In this document: positions 9,473 through 18,494 of the stretch, piece after piece | Numbering within the stretch: the stretch's first letter is position 1 | Layout: every line of letters starts with the position of its first letter | Assembly: GCA_900540205.1 (NCBI GenBank) | Contig: UQER01000002.1 | Location: 94,367-158,366 of the forward strand | DNA length: 64,000 bases | Direction of reading: 5' to 3' | Source: an uncultured Porphyromonadaceae bacterium | GTDB taxonomy: Bacteria > Bacteroidota > Bacteroidia > Bacteroidales > Muribaculaceae | Made by a program: the position numbers and the translations under genes | Notes under the pieces: generated by a model | Database searches by the model: none | The model's input: the letters and a program-made list of their open reading frames with translations, nothing else | Told to the model about the DNA's origin: nothing

Positions 9473-10459
9473 ATGAAGCGTCACATCAGCTTTATGGCCC
9501 TTTTAGGCTTCGCATGTTCGGCGTTTGCCCTGAACATCGAGGACATAAACATACGCGACCCATTCATCCTCACCGACAGCGCGCGACAGGTCTACTACAT
9601 GTACCGGACCGCCGACTCGATCATGGCCGGCGGCACGGTGCGCGGAGGTGTGGAAGTGCTCACCAGCCGCGACCTGAAAAACTGGAACGGCCCGCATACC
9701 GTGATGCGCATCCCCGACGACAATGGCCTTACCGGAACGGTATGGGCTCCTGAAGTTCACCGTTACAACGGCAGATACTATCTGTTTGCCACAATCAACA
9801 GCGACATAGAGTGGAAGAAGCGGAGAGAGGGATGGTACCCCTACAGATGGCGCGGCACCCAGATTTTCCATGCCGACACTCCCGAAGGGCCGTTCCGACC
9901 GTTCAGCCAATTCGTCACCACCCCTATGGACTGGATGGCCCTCGACGGCACCTTGTGGGTCGAGAACAATAAACCCTACATGGTATTCTGCCACGAATGG
10001 GTGCAGACCGACGACGGCACAATGGAGGCCGTGGAACTTACGCCCGACCTGTCGGCAATGGCCTCCGGACCGCAGACCCTCTTCTGCGGCTCCGCTCCCG
10101 GCTGGTCGACCGGAATAGAGCATTCGCCAGGCTTGCCTAAAGGCTACATCACCGACGGCTGCTACCTCTACCGCACCAAAACAGGAAAACTGCTCATGAT
10201 TTGGTCGAGTTTCAGCAACGGCGATTATGCCATCGGCATTGCCGAATCCGTCACAGGAAGTGTCAGAGGTCCCTGGCGCCAGCAGGAGAAACCCCTGTTT
10301 GTGAAGAACGGCGGCCATGGCATGATTTTCAAGACCCTTGACGGCGGCCTGAGGCTAATCCTACACCAGCCCAACAGTCCGCTCGGTGCAGAACGAGCCA
10401 GAATCTTTGAACTTGAAGACACCGGCCACACGCTGGAACTAAAATCAACCGATAATTAA
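9473..10459 (+). CDS. GH43-like five-bladed propeller glycosidase
   Basis: Secreted enzyme of the GH43 fold, a family of arabinofuranosidases, xylosidases and galactanases. A signal peptide ends near ACSAFA. The propeller shows the catalytic base in NIRDPFI (Asp29) and the pKa-modulating residue in ALDGTLW (Asp158). The third position, usually Glu in an EGP-like motif, is here ITDGCYLY (Asp228), followed by GKLLMIWSSFSNGDYAIG. I believe some GH43 subfamilies carry Asp here, so it may be active. The 328 residues are one catalytic domain with no binding module. It sits between the GH3 and GH97 genes with short gaps, in one likely transcript. Confidence 0.85.
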   Translation: MKRHISFMALLGFACSAFALNIEDINIRDPFILTDSARQVYYMYRTADSIMAGGTVRGGVEVLTSRDLKNWNGPHTVMRIPDDNGLTGTVWAPEVHRYNGRYYLFATINSDIEWKKRREGWYPYRWRGTQIFHADTPEGPFRPFSQFVTTPMDWMALDGTLWVENNKPYMVFCHEWVQTDDGTMEAVELTPDLSAMASGPQTLFCGSAPGWSTGIEHSPGLPKGYITDGCYLYRTKTGKLLMIWSSFSNGDYAIGIAESVTGSVRGPWRQQEKPLFVKNGGHGMIFKTLDGGLRLILHQPNSPLGAERARIFELEDTGHTLELKSTDN

Positions 10460-10492
10460 ACAACCACCCAAACCAATCATAATCCACACTCA

Positions 10493-12502
10493 ATGAGAGC
10501 GATCCACCTTTGTGCGCTTATTGTCCTGTCGCAGCCGTGCATCAATAGTGTTTCGGCGAAAGAATACAGGTTGCAATCCCCTTCAGGCAACATCACCGCC
10601 AACATTGATTGCGGCGACGAGCTGAATTATTCCGTGAGCTACGACGGACGCGAAGTGCTTGCCAAGTCGCCTGTTTCGATGACGTTGAGCGACGGCACCG
10701 TATGGGGCACCGACAGCAGGGTTTCCAAAGCCGTGCGCCGGTCAAACGCAAGCATTGTCGAGAGCCCGTTTTCGCAGTCGGCCACAATGGCCGACAATTA
10801 CAACGCCCTCACCCTGCGCATGAAGGGGGACTGGAGTGTTGAATTCCGAGCATACAACGACGGTGTGGCCTATCGTTTCGCAAGCACACGCAAACAACCC
10901 TACGAAATAACCGCCGAACAGGCTGAATTCAATTTCCCCGCCGACTATACGGCCAGCGTGCCTTATGTGCGCACCGGCAGCGACGACGACATGCAATCGC
11001 AGTTCTTCAACTCCTTTGAAAACCGCTACACCGTGAGCCCCCTGTCGGAGCTCAACCCGCGCCGACTGGCGTTCCTCCCCCTTTCGGTCGATGCCGACGG
11101 CGTGACCGTCGCAATCACAGAAACCGACCTGAAGGATTATCCGGGGCTCTATCTCTTCAACCCCGACGGCACCAACTTCCTCAAGGGGAAACATGCGCCT
11201 TACCCGACAAAAATTATCGACGGGGGATATAACAACATCGAGGGAGTTGTGACCGAAACCGCCGACTATATAGCACGTGTCAACGGGGCGCGCACATTCC
11301 CCTGGCGCATCCTTGTCATCGGCGATGACAAAGCGGTTGCATCAAGCAACCTGAGCTATCTGCTGGCCGAGCCTTCGCGCATCGCCGACACCTCATGGAT
11401 CAAGCCCGGCAAAGTGGCCTGGGACTGGTGGAACAGCTGGAACATTACCGGAGTTGACTTCGAGGCCGGCATCAACACCCCCACCTACAAGCATTATATC
11501 GATTTCGCCGCCGAAAACGGCATAGAATATGTGATTCTCGACGACGGATGGGCTGCAGGCAAGGGTGAGGACCTCTTTATCCTCAATCCGGACATCGACC
11601 TCAAAGAAATCATATCCTACGCCACCGCGAAGAATGTGGGCATAATACTGTGGGCAGGTTACCGCGCCTTCGAGCGCGACCTCGAAAAGGTCTGCAAGCA
11701 CTATGCCGGAATGGGGGTCAAGGGGTTCAAGGTCGACTTCGAGGACCGGGACGACCAGCTCATGACTGCCTTCAACCACCGTGCAGCCGAAACCGCCGCA
11801 CGCTATCATCTGGTGCTCGACCTGCACGGGTCATACAAACCGGCCGGAATCAACCGCACCTGGCCAAACGTGCTCAACGTCGAGGGGGTAAACGGCCTCG
11901 AAAACGTGAAATGGACAGAAATGGACGATTTCGACATAATCCAATACGACACCATGCTCCCCTTCCTGCGCCAGATTGCCGGGCCGCTCGACTACACTCA
12001 GGGAGCCATGGTCAATGCCGTGCGCCACAATTTCCGCCCCATCCACAGCCAGCCGATGGCACCCGGAACACGCTCCCACCAGCTGGCACTATACATGGTG
12101 CTCTACTCTCCTCTCAACATGCTCTGCGATTCACCCAGCAATTACCGCCGCGAGCAGGAATGCACCGACTTCATCGCATCGGTCCCCACCGTATGGGACG
12201 AGACCCGGGTGCTCGACGCCAAGATGGGTGAATACGTCGTGACGGCACGCCGCAAAGGGAGCGACTGGTTTATCGGAGGCATCACCAACTGGACCGCACG
12301 CGACCTTACAGTCGACCTCGCTCCGCTTAACCTCAACGCCGGCGCGCAGATCACCCTTTTCACCGACGGAGCCAACGCTCACCGCAACGGCAACGACTAC
12401 CGACGCATCACCGCGACGGTTTCGCCGACCAGCACCCTTGACGTTCATCTCGCTCCCGGCGGCGGATTTGCCGCCCGCATCAGCGCCTCAGGCGCCCGAT
12501 AA
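10493..12502 (+). CDS. GH97 alpha-glycosidase, retaining (alpha-galactosidase-like) type
   Basis: Periplasmic or surface exo-alpha-glycosidase. A signal peptide precedes the N-terminal beta-sandwich (LQSPSGNITANIDC), then the TIM barrel (KVAWDWWNSWNITGVDFEAG, YVILDDGW) and the C-terminal sheet domain. VKGFKVDFEDRDDQ places an Asp at residue 415, the position of the nucleophile in the retaining GH97 subgroup, whose characterised members include alpha-galactosidases; the inverting SusB-type alpha-glucosidases use glutamates instead. This subgroup assignment is from memory of the family and needs an alignment. The 669 residues are normal for GH97. GH43 lies 33 bases upstream and GH31 45 bases downstream. 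Confidence 0.88.
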   Translation: MRAIHLCALIVLSQPCINSVSAKEYRLQSPSGNITANIDCGDELNYSVSYDGREVLAKSPVSMTLSDGTVWGTDSRVSKAVRRSNASIVESPFSQSATMADNYNALTLRMKGDWSVEFRAYNDGVAYRFASTRKQPYEITAEQAEFNFPADYTASVPYVRTGSDDDMQSQFFNSFENRYTVSPLSELNPRRLAFLPLSVDADGVTVAITETDLKDYPGLYLFNPDGTNFLKGKHAPYPTKIIDGGYNNIEGVVTETADYIARVNGARTFPWRILVIGDDKAVASSNLSYLLAEPSRIADTSWIKPGKVAWDWWNSWNITGVDFEAGINTPTYKHYIDFAAENGIEYVILDDGWAAGKGEDLFILNPDIDLKEIISYATAKNVGIILWAGYRAFERDLEKVCKHYAGMGVKGFKVDFEDRDDQLMTAFNHRAAETAARYHLVLDLHGSYKPAGINRTWPNVLNVEGVNGLENVKWTEMDDFDIIQYDTMLPFLRQIAGPLDYTQGAMVNAVRHNFRPIHSQPMAPGTRSHQLALYMVLYSPLNMLCDSPSNYRREQECTDFIASVPTVWDETRVLDAKMGEYVVTARRKGSDWFIGGITNWTARDLTVDLAPLNLNAGAQITLFTDGANAHRNGNDYRRITATVSPTSTLDVHLAPGGGFAARISASGAR

Positions 12503-12547
12503 ACATCCTTTACCAAGCCAATAGAATTAAATCCAACATAACTCTCA

Positions 12548-14860
12548 ATGAAACGTTTGCTCAACATCTTTGCAGCCATTTCGACCTGTGTTACCCTCGC
12601 TGGCGCCGAACTCAACCCGGTGGCCAACCCCGACGCGGTGGTGACCGAAGGAGCGGTGCGCTTCACGGTGCTCACTCCCGAGATGATCCGCGTGGAATAC
12701 AGCCCTTCGAAACAGTTCGAGGACCGCGCCACATTCACCGTAGTGAACCGCAACCTGCCGGTGCCACATTTCACCAAGTCGGAAGACGATGAATTCCTGT
12801 ACATCAACACCGACAAGCTGAAACTGAGATACCGCAAGGGCACCAATCCATATTTCGAGCCCAACCCTCCCGGCAACCTCAACATAACCATGCAGCTCAA
12901 CGGGCGCCCCGTGACATGGTTCCCCGGACAGGGCGACGGCAAGAACCTCAAAGGCACATGCCGCACACTCGACCGCTGCTTCGGCGACGGTTACCGCTCA
13001 CAGCTTGAAAACGGACTGATTTCGCGCTCTGGCTGGGCCGTAATCGACGACTCGCCGCAATGCGTGCGCTCCGACGGCAGCCGCTCGCTTGCACTGGTTC
13101 CCGATGAAACAGGGGTGGACCAGGTGGCTCCACGCGACGACAAAGAGGCTCTCGACCTCTATTTTCTCGGCTACGGCCACGACTACAAGCGCGCACTGAA
13201 AGATTACACTCTTATCGCCGGTAAAATGCCGCTTCCTCCCGACTATGCATTCGGCTACTGGTATAGCAAGTATGAGAATTACACCGCCGACGATTACCGC
13301 AACATCATCAGGAATCTCAAAGAGAACGACATCAACACCGATGTGCTCATTCTCGACATGGACTGGCACTGGAACGGAGATCCCGACCCGAAAAAATCAA
13401 ACGGGCGCGGGGGATGGACCGGATGGAGCTGGAACACCAACCTGATACCCGACCCGACAAAGTTGCTCAAGGATATACATGACAGCAACATGCATCTGGC
13501 GCTCAACCTGCATCCGGCCATGGGGGTGGACTCTTCTGAAGACATATTCCCCGGCATGGCTGCCGACATGGGGCTCGATGCCGACACAACCCGCACGATT
13601 CCCTGGCAACTTGAAGACAAAAACTTCTATAAGGCTTTCGCGAACAACTTCCTCCGCCCGCTTGAGCGGCAGGGCGTCGACTTCTGGTGGCTCGACTGGC
13701 AGCAGCATCTCACAAGCCCCTACACCGACGGCCTCGGCGAGACATTCTGGTGCAACCACGTGTTCTACAACGATATGAAGGCGAACCGACCCGACCGCCG
13801 TCCGATGATTTTCCACCGTTGGGGCGGACTTGGCAGCCACCGCTACCAGATAGGCTTCTCGGGCGACACCTTCATCAACTACGCATCGCTCGCTTTCCAG
13901 CCCTATTTCACCGCCACGGCATCGAACGTGTGCTACGGATACTGGGGACACGACATAGGCGGCCATATGTACGACAGCAGCTATCCGGTCAACGATCCCG
14001 AGCTGCTTCTACGCTGGTTCCAGTTCGGAGTCTTCACCCCCATTTTCCGCAGCCATGCCGCCATCGGCACCTGGATCAACCGCCAGATTTGGACCTACGA
14101 CAATTTCTCCCAGCTCAATGCCACGGTGAAACTGCGCTATGCACTGTTCCCCTACATCTACACCATGGCACGCAAAAGCTATGACACTGGAGTGGGCATC
14201 TGCCGTCCTATGTATTACGAATATCCAGAATGCGACGAGGCATATGCTTTCGAGAGCCAGTATTTCTTCGGCGACGACATTATGGTTGCCCCAGTAGTGG
14301 AGCCCTCTGTCGATGGCATCAGCAGCAAACGCATATGGTTTCCCGAAGGCAACTGGTGGTCGGTGGCCGACAACCGTTTGATCAAAGGCAATTCCATTCA
14401 GACACTCGACTTCACCCTCGACCAGATTCCATACTTCTATCGCGAGGGCGCCGTCATCGTCAACAATCCCCCTGAGGTAAAAAGCACAACCGAACGCCCC
14501 GAAAAGCTGATTGTCAATATCGTGGCCGGGAAAGACGGTGAAACCACACTCTATGAGGATGCTGGCGACTCAAACGACTATGACACCAATTTTGCCAACA
14601 CCCACATCTCGCACAGAACCGACGGCACCCGTGCAACCTACACCATCGGCGCCCGCGAGAGGTTGACGGCCCGCCTCCCTTCAAAGCGCGCCTATCAGCT
14701 CCGCATCTACAACACCGACGCACCTGCCGACGGTAAAGCGCAAGTCGACGGCAAAAACGTGAAGGCCGAGTACGATGCAACGTCGCGATGCACCGTCATT
14801 GACGTCCCGACGGCAAAATGCGACAAAAGCCGCGAAATCACAGTTGAGTATAACCAATGA
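12548..14860 (+). CDS. GH31 exo-alpha-glycosidase
   Basis: Secreted GH31 enzyme (alpha-glucosidase, alpha-xylosidase or alpha-galactosidase). A signal peptide (MKRLLNIFAAIS to LAGAE) leads into the N-terminal beta-sandwich, then the barrel with VLILDMDWHWNGD, the nucleophile motif VDFWWLDWQQ (Asp about 383) and the acid/base region HRYQIGFSGDT (Asp about 440), then WGHDIGGH and RWFQFGVFTPIFRSH. C-terminal sheet domains of DUF5110 type follow. Length is 770 residues. The WWLDWQQ version is the widespread DUF5110-containing subgroup rather than the YicI-like alpha-xylosidase form, so the substrate is open. It closes the central enzyme module; a hairpin follows at 14943. Confidence 0.92.
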   Translation: MKRLLNIFAAISTCVTLAGAELNPVANPDAVVTEGAVRFTVLTPEMIRVEYSPSKQFEDRATFTVVNRNLPVPHFTKSEDDEFLYINTDKLKLRYRKGTNPYFEPNPPGNLNITMQLNGRPVTWFPGQGDGKNLKGTCRTLDRCFGDGYRSQLENGLISRSGWAVIDDSPQCVRSDGSRSLALVPDETGVDQVAPRDDKEALDLYFLGYGHDYKRALKDYTLIAGKMPLPPDYAFGYWYSKYENYTADDYRNIIRNLKENDINTDVLILDMDWHWNGDPDPKKSNGRGGWTGWSWNTNLIPDPTKLLKDIHDSNMHLALNLHPAMGVDSSEDIFPGMAADMGLDADTTRTIPWQLEDKNFYKAFANNFLRPLERQGVDFWWLDWQQHLTSPYTDGLGETFWCNHVFYNDMKANRPDRRPMIFHRWGGLGSHRYQIGFSGDTFINYASLAFQPYFTATASNVCYGYWGHDIGGHMYDSSYPVNDPELLLRWFQFGVFTPIFRSHAAIGTWINRQIWTYDNFSQLNATVKLRYALFPYIYTMARKSYDTGVGICRPMYYEYPECDEAYAFESQYFFGDDIMVAPVVEPSVDGISSKRIWFPEGNWWSVADNRLIKGNSIQTLDFTLDQIPYFYREGAVIVNNPPEVKSTTERPEKLIVNIVAGKDGETTLYEDAGDSNDYDTNFANTHISHRTDGTRATYTIGARERLTARLPSKRAYQLRIYNTDAPADGKAQVDGKNVKAEYDATSRCTVIDVPTAKCDKSREITVEYNQ

Positions 14861-14942
14861 GCATAATTAACCTGATATAATAACCTTTAAAATTCACTTT
14901 AATCATCCAGGAAAAGCTTAATCAGTAACCTTCCAAAAACAT

Positions 14943-14985
14943 GGGTGAAAGCCTTGGTCAACGAGGCTCTACGAGGCTTTCACCC
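14943..14985. terminator. Perfect 12-bp hairpin after GH31
   Basis: GGGTGAAAGCCT (14943-14954) pairs exactly with AGGCTTTCACCC (14974-14985) over a 19-base loop. No T-run follows on the plus strand, but an A5 run just upstream would be a T5 run for minus-strand transcription. It lies in the 154-base gap before the second SusE/F-like gene. It may be a terminator or a processing/stability hairpin. Confidence 0.55.
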
Positions 14986-15014
14986 TCTTAAAACAGTCCT
15001 CAGAACCTCACTAC

Positions 15015-16433
15015 ATGAATCTTATGAACCTAAATCTTCTCAAAAAAACCGCCGCTTTCCTGCTGGTGACATCAGCCATGGCGGCAACCGCGCAAACAAC
15101 CACACCTCCCGAAAATCTTTATCTGATAGGCGACGCCACAACTGCGGGATGGAATGCCAACGAACCTGTAACCATGGAGAAAGTAAGCGATTACGAATTC
15201 ACTTACACTGGCGATCTGACAATCGGGGAATTTAAGATGCCCTGGGTCAAAGGCGATGGAATGTGGGGTGGCAGCACATATATAGCTGTCAACGCCGGCG
15301 AACCGTTGACAGCCAAAGGTCTTACCGACTACGAGTGTGCTTTTACCCCCGACGGCTCCCCCGACAGCAAATGGCGGGTGAAAATTCCGGGAACGTATAA
15401 ACTGACACTCAAAATCGACCCCACCGACATCTCCAAAGCCAAACTTACCGCAGAGTGCATCTCCACTCAGGATTACATCTATGCGTTAGGACAGGCCTTC
15501 AGCCAGTACGACTCATTCCATGGCACTCCCATAGAAAAAAAGGAGAACGGGGTATATGTGTGTCAGTGCAGTATGATCGACTCTAACGAAAACCGTCAGA
15601 TCAAGTTCACCCTGTCGCAAGGCAATTGGGATGCGGTATATTTCATCCAGCCCACAGACGTAGACTACTATTTCGGAGACAACCAATTAGGCGGCGACGG
15701 CAGCGTGCAGCTGATTGAACCGGGCAAAGCATATCCCTTCAGACTTTCTTCCGCTTTTGACTGGAATGGATCGTTCGACCAGTTCTGGGGAGTGCAGCAA
15801 GATATGAGCGGCAAGTATGAGGTTACTGTCGATCTGATTAAAGAGACCGTTACTTTCAATTTCCTGCAAAACTATGATTTCGACCAGGACAATGTGACCG
15901 AGCTTCATATTCTGGGACTCTCCTCCGGCTGTTTCGACTCTAAAAGCCCCGGCCAGATGACATCGCTCGGGGATGGCAAATTCACCTGGACAGGCAATCT
16001 CGCCTATAACACAGATGACGGTGATCCGGATCATAAAAACAAACAGTTCAAGTTTGTCACACCCACCGGCGAGTGGAACGAAGTGTTCTATCTTGTGCCC
16101 GCCGATGCTAACACAAACGGTATTACAGAAATCGGAGTCGGTACACACTACCTGAAAATGGTCAACGACATTAGATATCATAACCTTGTTGACGCATTCT
16201 TCGGCCTTGAACCCGATGCTAATGGCAATTACACCATCAACGTCGATGTGCCCTCGATGACGGTAGAACTTAAAAAGAACACCTCAGGCATCGAAGAGAT
16301 TGAAGCAGCCCAAACCGAAGGTGAGGAACAGATTTTCGATCTTAACGGCCGCCCCGTTAACCGCGAAAACGCCTGCGCAGGTTTTTATATCATACGCAAG
16401 GGAGGCAACGTTACGAAAGCCATCATCAAGTGA
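15015..16433 (+). CDS. SusE/SusF-like multi-domain protein with T9SS-type C-terminal tail
   Basis: Probable surface glycan-binding protein of the PUL. It has a Sec signal (FLLVTSAMAATAQ) with no lipobox Cys. Three repeats resemble SusE/SusF outer-membrane domains; they begin LYLIGDATTAGWN, YIYALGQAFSQYD and LHILGLSSGCFDS. The last 45 residues (IFDLNGRPV, then GFYIIRKGGNVTKAII) look like a type IX secretion sorting domain, which would replace the lipid anchor of ordinary SusE/F proteins. The first repeat closely matches the lipoprotein at 5001. A good terminator follows, so it may be its own unit. Domain identity is fairly sure, the ligand is not. Confidence 0.8.
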   Translation: MNLMNLNLLKKTAAFLLVTSAMAATAQTTTPPENLYLIGDATTAGWNANEPVTMEKVSDYEFTYTGDLTIGEFKMPWVKGDGMWGGSTYIAVNAGEPLTAKGLTDYECAFTPDGSPDSKWRVKIPGTYKLTLKIDPTDISKAKLTAECISTQDYIYALGQAFSQYDSFHGTPIEKKENGVYVCQCSMIDSNENRQIKFTLSQGNWDAVYFIQPTDVDYYFGDNQLGGDGSVQLIEPGKAYPFRLSSAFDWNGSFDQFWGVQQDMSGKYEVTVDLIKETVTFNFLQNYDFDQDNVTELHILGLSSGCFDSKSPGQMTSLGDGKFTWTGNLAYNTDDGDPDHKNKQFKFVTPTGEWNEVFYLVPADANTNGITEIGVGTHYLKMVNDIRYHNLVDAFFGLEPDANGNYTINVDVPSMTVELKKNTSGIEEIEAAQTEGEEQIFDLNGRPVNRENACAGFYIIRKGGNVTKAIIK

Positions 16434-16466
16434 TGAATCACTGACAATACTCCCGCCATAAACCAA

Positions 16467-16543
16467 TGGGGTGTTGCAAGACTTGTCAAAGGCGTCACCA
16501 CACTCCGACGATTCCGACGAGTAATGCAACACCCCACTTTTTT
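16467..16543 (+). terminator. Intrinsic terminator with long loop
   Basis: TGGGGTGTTGCA (16467-16478) pairs with its exact complement at 16525-16536, followed by C and a T6 run. The 46-base loop is long for a simple terminator. It ends transcription from the SusE/F-like gene ahead of GH2. The rest of the 237-base gap to 16670 holds nothing I recognise. Confidence 0.7.
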
Positions 16544-16670
16544 ATCCTGATGGCGAAAGCCTATAATATCCAACACCCTCAAAAGAGTGTGGGGATTTCG
16601 CATCCGATCACTCACAGATGATTTTCTTCGTGTTAAATTCAAACACCCTCTAAGTTAGTCAACAGAATCA

Positions 16671-18494
16671 ATGGTAATGAACAGATTTATAATTGCGGCG
16701 CTTATGATTGCCGCGACGGCAGATGCCGCCTCGGCCTACAGTCCGGCCGGAAACAACATTATGACCACATGGGGCGAGGCAATCGACCCCTCAGCCGTAT
16801 GGCAGGAGTATCCCCGCCCGATCATGGCGCGCGGCGAATGGCAGAACCTCAACGGCTTGTGGAACTATGCCATTACCGGTGCCGACGCTGCCGCACCTGC
16901 GGATTATCAGGGAGAAATTCTTGTGCCGTTCTGCGCCGAATCGGCCCTTTCAGGTGTGGGCAAAGAGGTAGGCGCCGACAATGCGCTATGGTATAAACGC
17001 AATTTCACCATCCCCAAATCATGGCGCGGGCGCAACATCATGCTCAACTTCGGAGCGGTTGACTGGCAGGCCGACGTATGGGTGAACGGCGCGAAAGTGG
17101 GAAGCCACACCGGGGGGTACACACCGTTCAGCCTCAACATCACACCGGCACTAAAAAACGGAGGCGACAACGAGGTGGTTGTGCGCGTATGGGACCCCAC
17201 CGACCTTGGCCCGCAGCCGCGCGGAAAGCAAGTGGCCAAGCCCGAAAAGATATGGTACACCTCAGTGACCGGCATATGGCAGACCGTCTGGCTTGAACCG
17301 GTCAACGAAACCCATATCTCGAATCTGAAAATATTACCGGACATCGACCGCAACACACTGAGAGTCGACGTTCAGCCGTCAGACTCCGCAAAAGGTTATA
17401 TGACTGAAGTAACAGTAACCGACAACGGCAAAACCGTTGCCACCGGACGAGCCGTTGTGGGCCAACCGGTGGTTATCCCCATGCCCGGCGATGTGAAGCT
17501 ATGGACGCCTGACAACCCGCATCTTTACGACCTCGAAGTGAAGCTTACCCTCGAAGGCAAAACCTTTGATACAGTCGACAGCTACGCGGCCATGCGAAAG
17601 TTCTCCACAAAAATGGGCGACAAGGGGATGGTGCGCCTTCAGCTCAACAACGAGGACCTGTTTCATTTCGGACTCCTCGATCAGGGATGGTGGCCCGACG
17701 GACTGTACACAGCACCTTCCCATGAGGCTATGACATATGACGTGGACAAAACCCTCGACTGGGGCTACAACATGATACGCAAGCACATCAAGGTGGAACC
17801 CGCCACCTGGTACACCTATTGCGACCGCAAGGGAATTATCGTCTGGCAGGACATGCCAAGCGGCGACAAAGACCCCGAATGGCAGGGACGCAACTATTTC
17901 GACGGGGAGGAGCTGCAACGCACACCTCAAAGCGAGGCAACCTACCGTAAGGAGTGGAAAGAAATAATCGATGCGCTTTACAACTATCCATGCATAGCCG
18001 TCTGGGTGCCGTTCAACGAAGCCTGGGGGCAGTTCAAGACCAAAGAAATAGCCGACTGGACCAAAACCTACGACCCTTCGCGTCTGGTCAATCCGGCCAG
18101 CGGCGGCAACCATTATCCCTGCGGCGACATGGTCGACGCACACAGCTATCCCTCACCCCCTGTGACCCATGTCTACGACGCCAAGCGTGCCAACGTGCTC
18201 GGCGAGTATGGCGGCATCGGCATGATTGTCGACGGACACATCTGGGCCCCAGACCGGGAGTTCAGTTATATCAACTGCAAGACGCCTGCAGAACTGACAG
18301 ACCGCTATATAGGCTACGCAAACTTCCTTGACCAGCTGGCCAACGACTGGTTCGTAGGCGCCGTCTACACACAGACAACCGATGTGGAAATCGAAATGAA
18401 CGGCCTTATGACCTATGACCGGAAAGTAATCAAAATAGATGAAGACCGCATAAGAGAGACAAACCGAAGGATTATAAAGAACCACAGCAAATGA
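16671..18494 (+). CDS. GH2 family beta-galactosidase-type enzyme
   Basis: Secreted GH2 glycosidase, probably a beta-galactosidase; beta-glucuronidase or beta-mannosidase cannot be excluded. A signal peptide (FIIAALMIAATADAASA) precedes the sugar-binding jelly roll (ARGEWQNLNGLWNYAI, VDWQADVWVNG), the immunoglobulin-like domain and the TIM barrel. The acid/base lies in VPFNEAWGQ (Glu about 450) and the nucleophile in VLGEYGGIG (Glu about 512). At 607 residues it is a compact GH2. The start can be 16671 or 16677. Its stop overlaps the start of the esterase by four bases (ATGA), so translation is probably coupled. Confidence 0.9.
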   Translation: MVMNRFIIAALMIAATADAASAYSPAGNNIMTTWGEAIDPSAVWQEYPRPIMARGEWQNLNGLWNYAITGADAAAPADYQGEILVPFCAESALSGVGKEVGADNALWYKRNFTIPKSWRGRNIMLNFGAVDWQADVWVNGAKVGSHTGGYTPFSLNITPALKNGGDNEVVVRVWDPTDLGPQPRGKQVAKPEKIWYTSVTGIWQTVWLEPVNETHISNLKILPDIDRNTLRVDVQPSDSAKGYMTEVTVTDNGKTVATGRAVVGQPVVIPMPGDVKLWTPDNPHLYDLEVKLTLEGKTFDTVDSYAAMRKFSTKMGDKGMVRLQLNNEDLFHFGLLDQGWWPDGLYTAPSHEAMTYDVDKTLDWGYNMIRKHIKVEPATWYTYCDRKGIIVWQDMPSGDKDPEWQGRNYFDGEELQRTPQSEATYRKEWKEIIDALYNYPCIAVWVPFNEAWGQFKTKEIADWTKTYDPSRLVNPASGGNHYPCGDMVDAHSYPSPPVTHVYDAKRANVLGEYGGIGMIVDGHIWAPDREFSYINCKTPAELTDRYIGYANFLDQLANDWFVGAVYTQTTDVEIEMNGLMTYDRKVIKIDEDRIRETNRRIIKNHSK

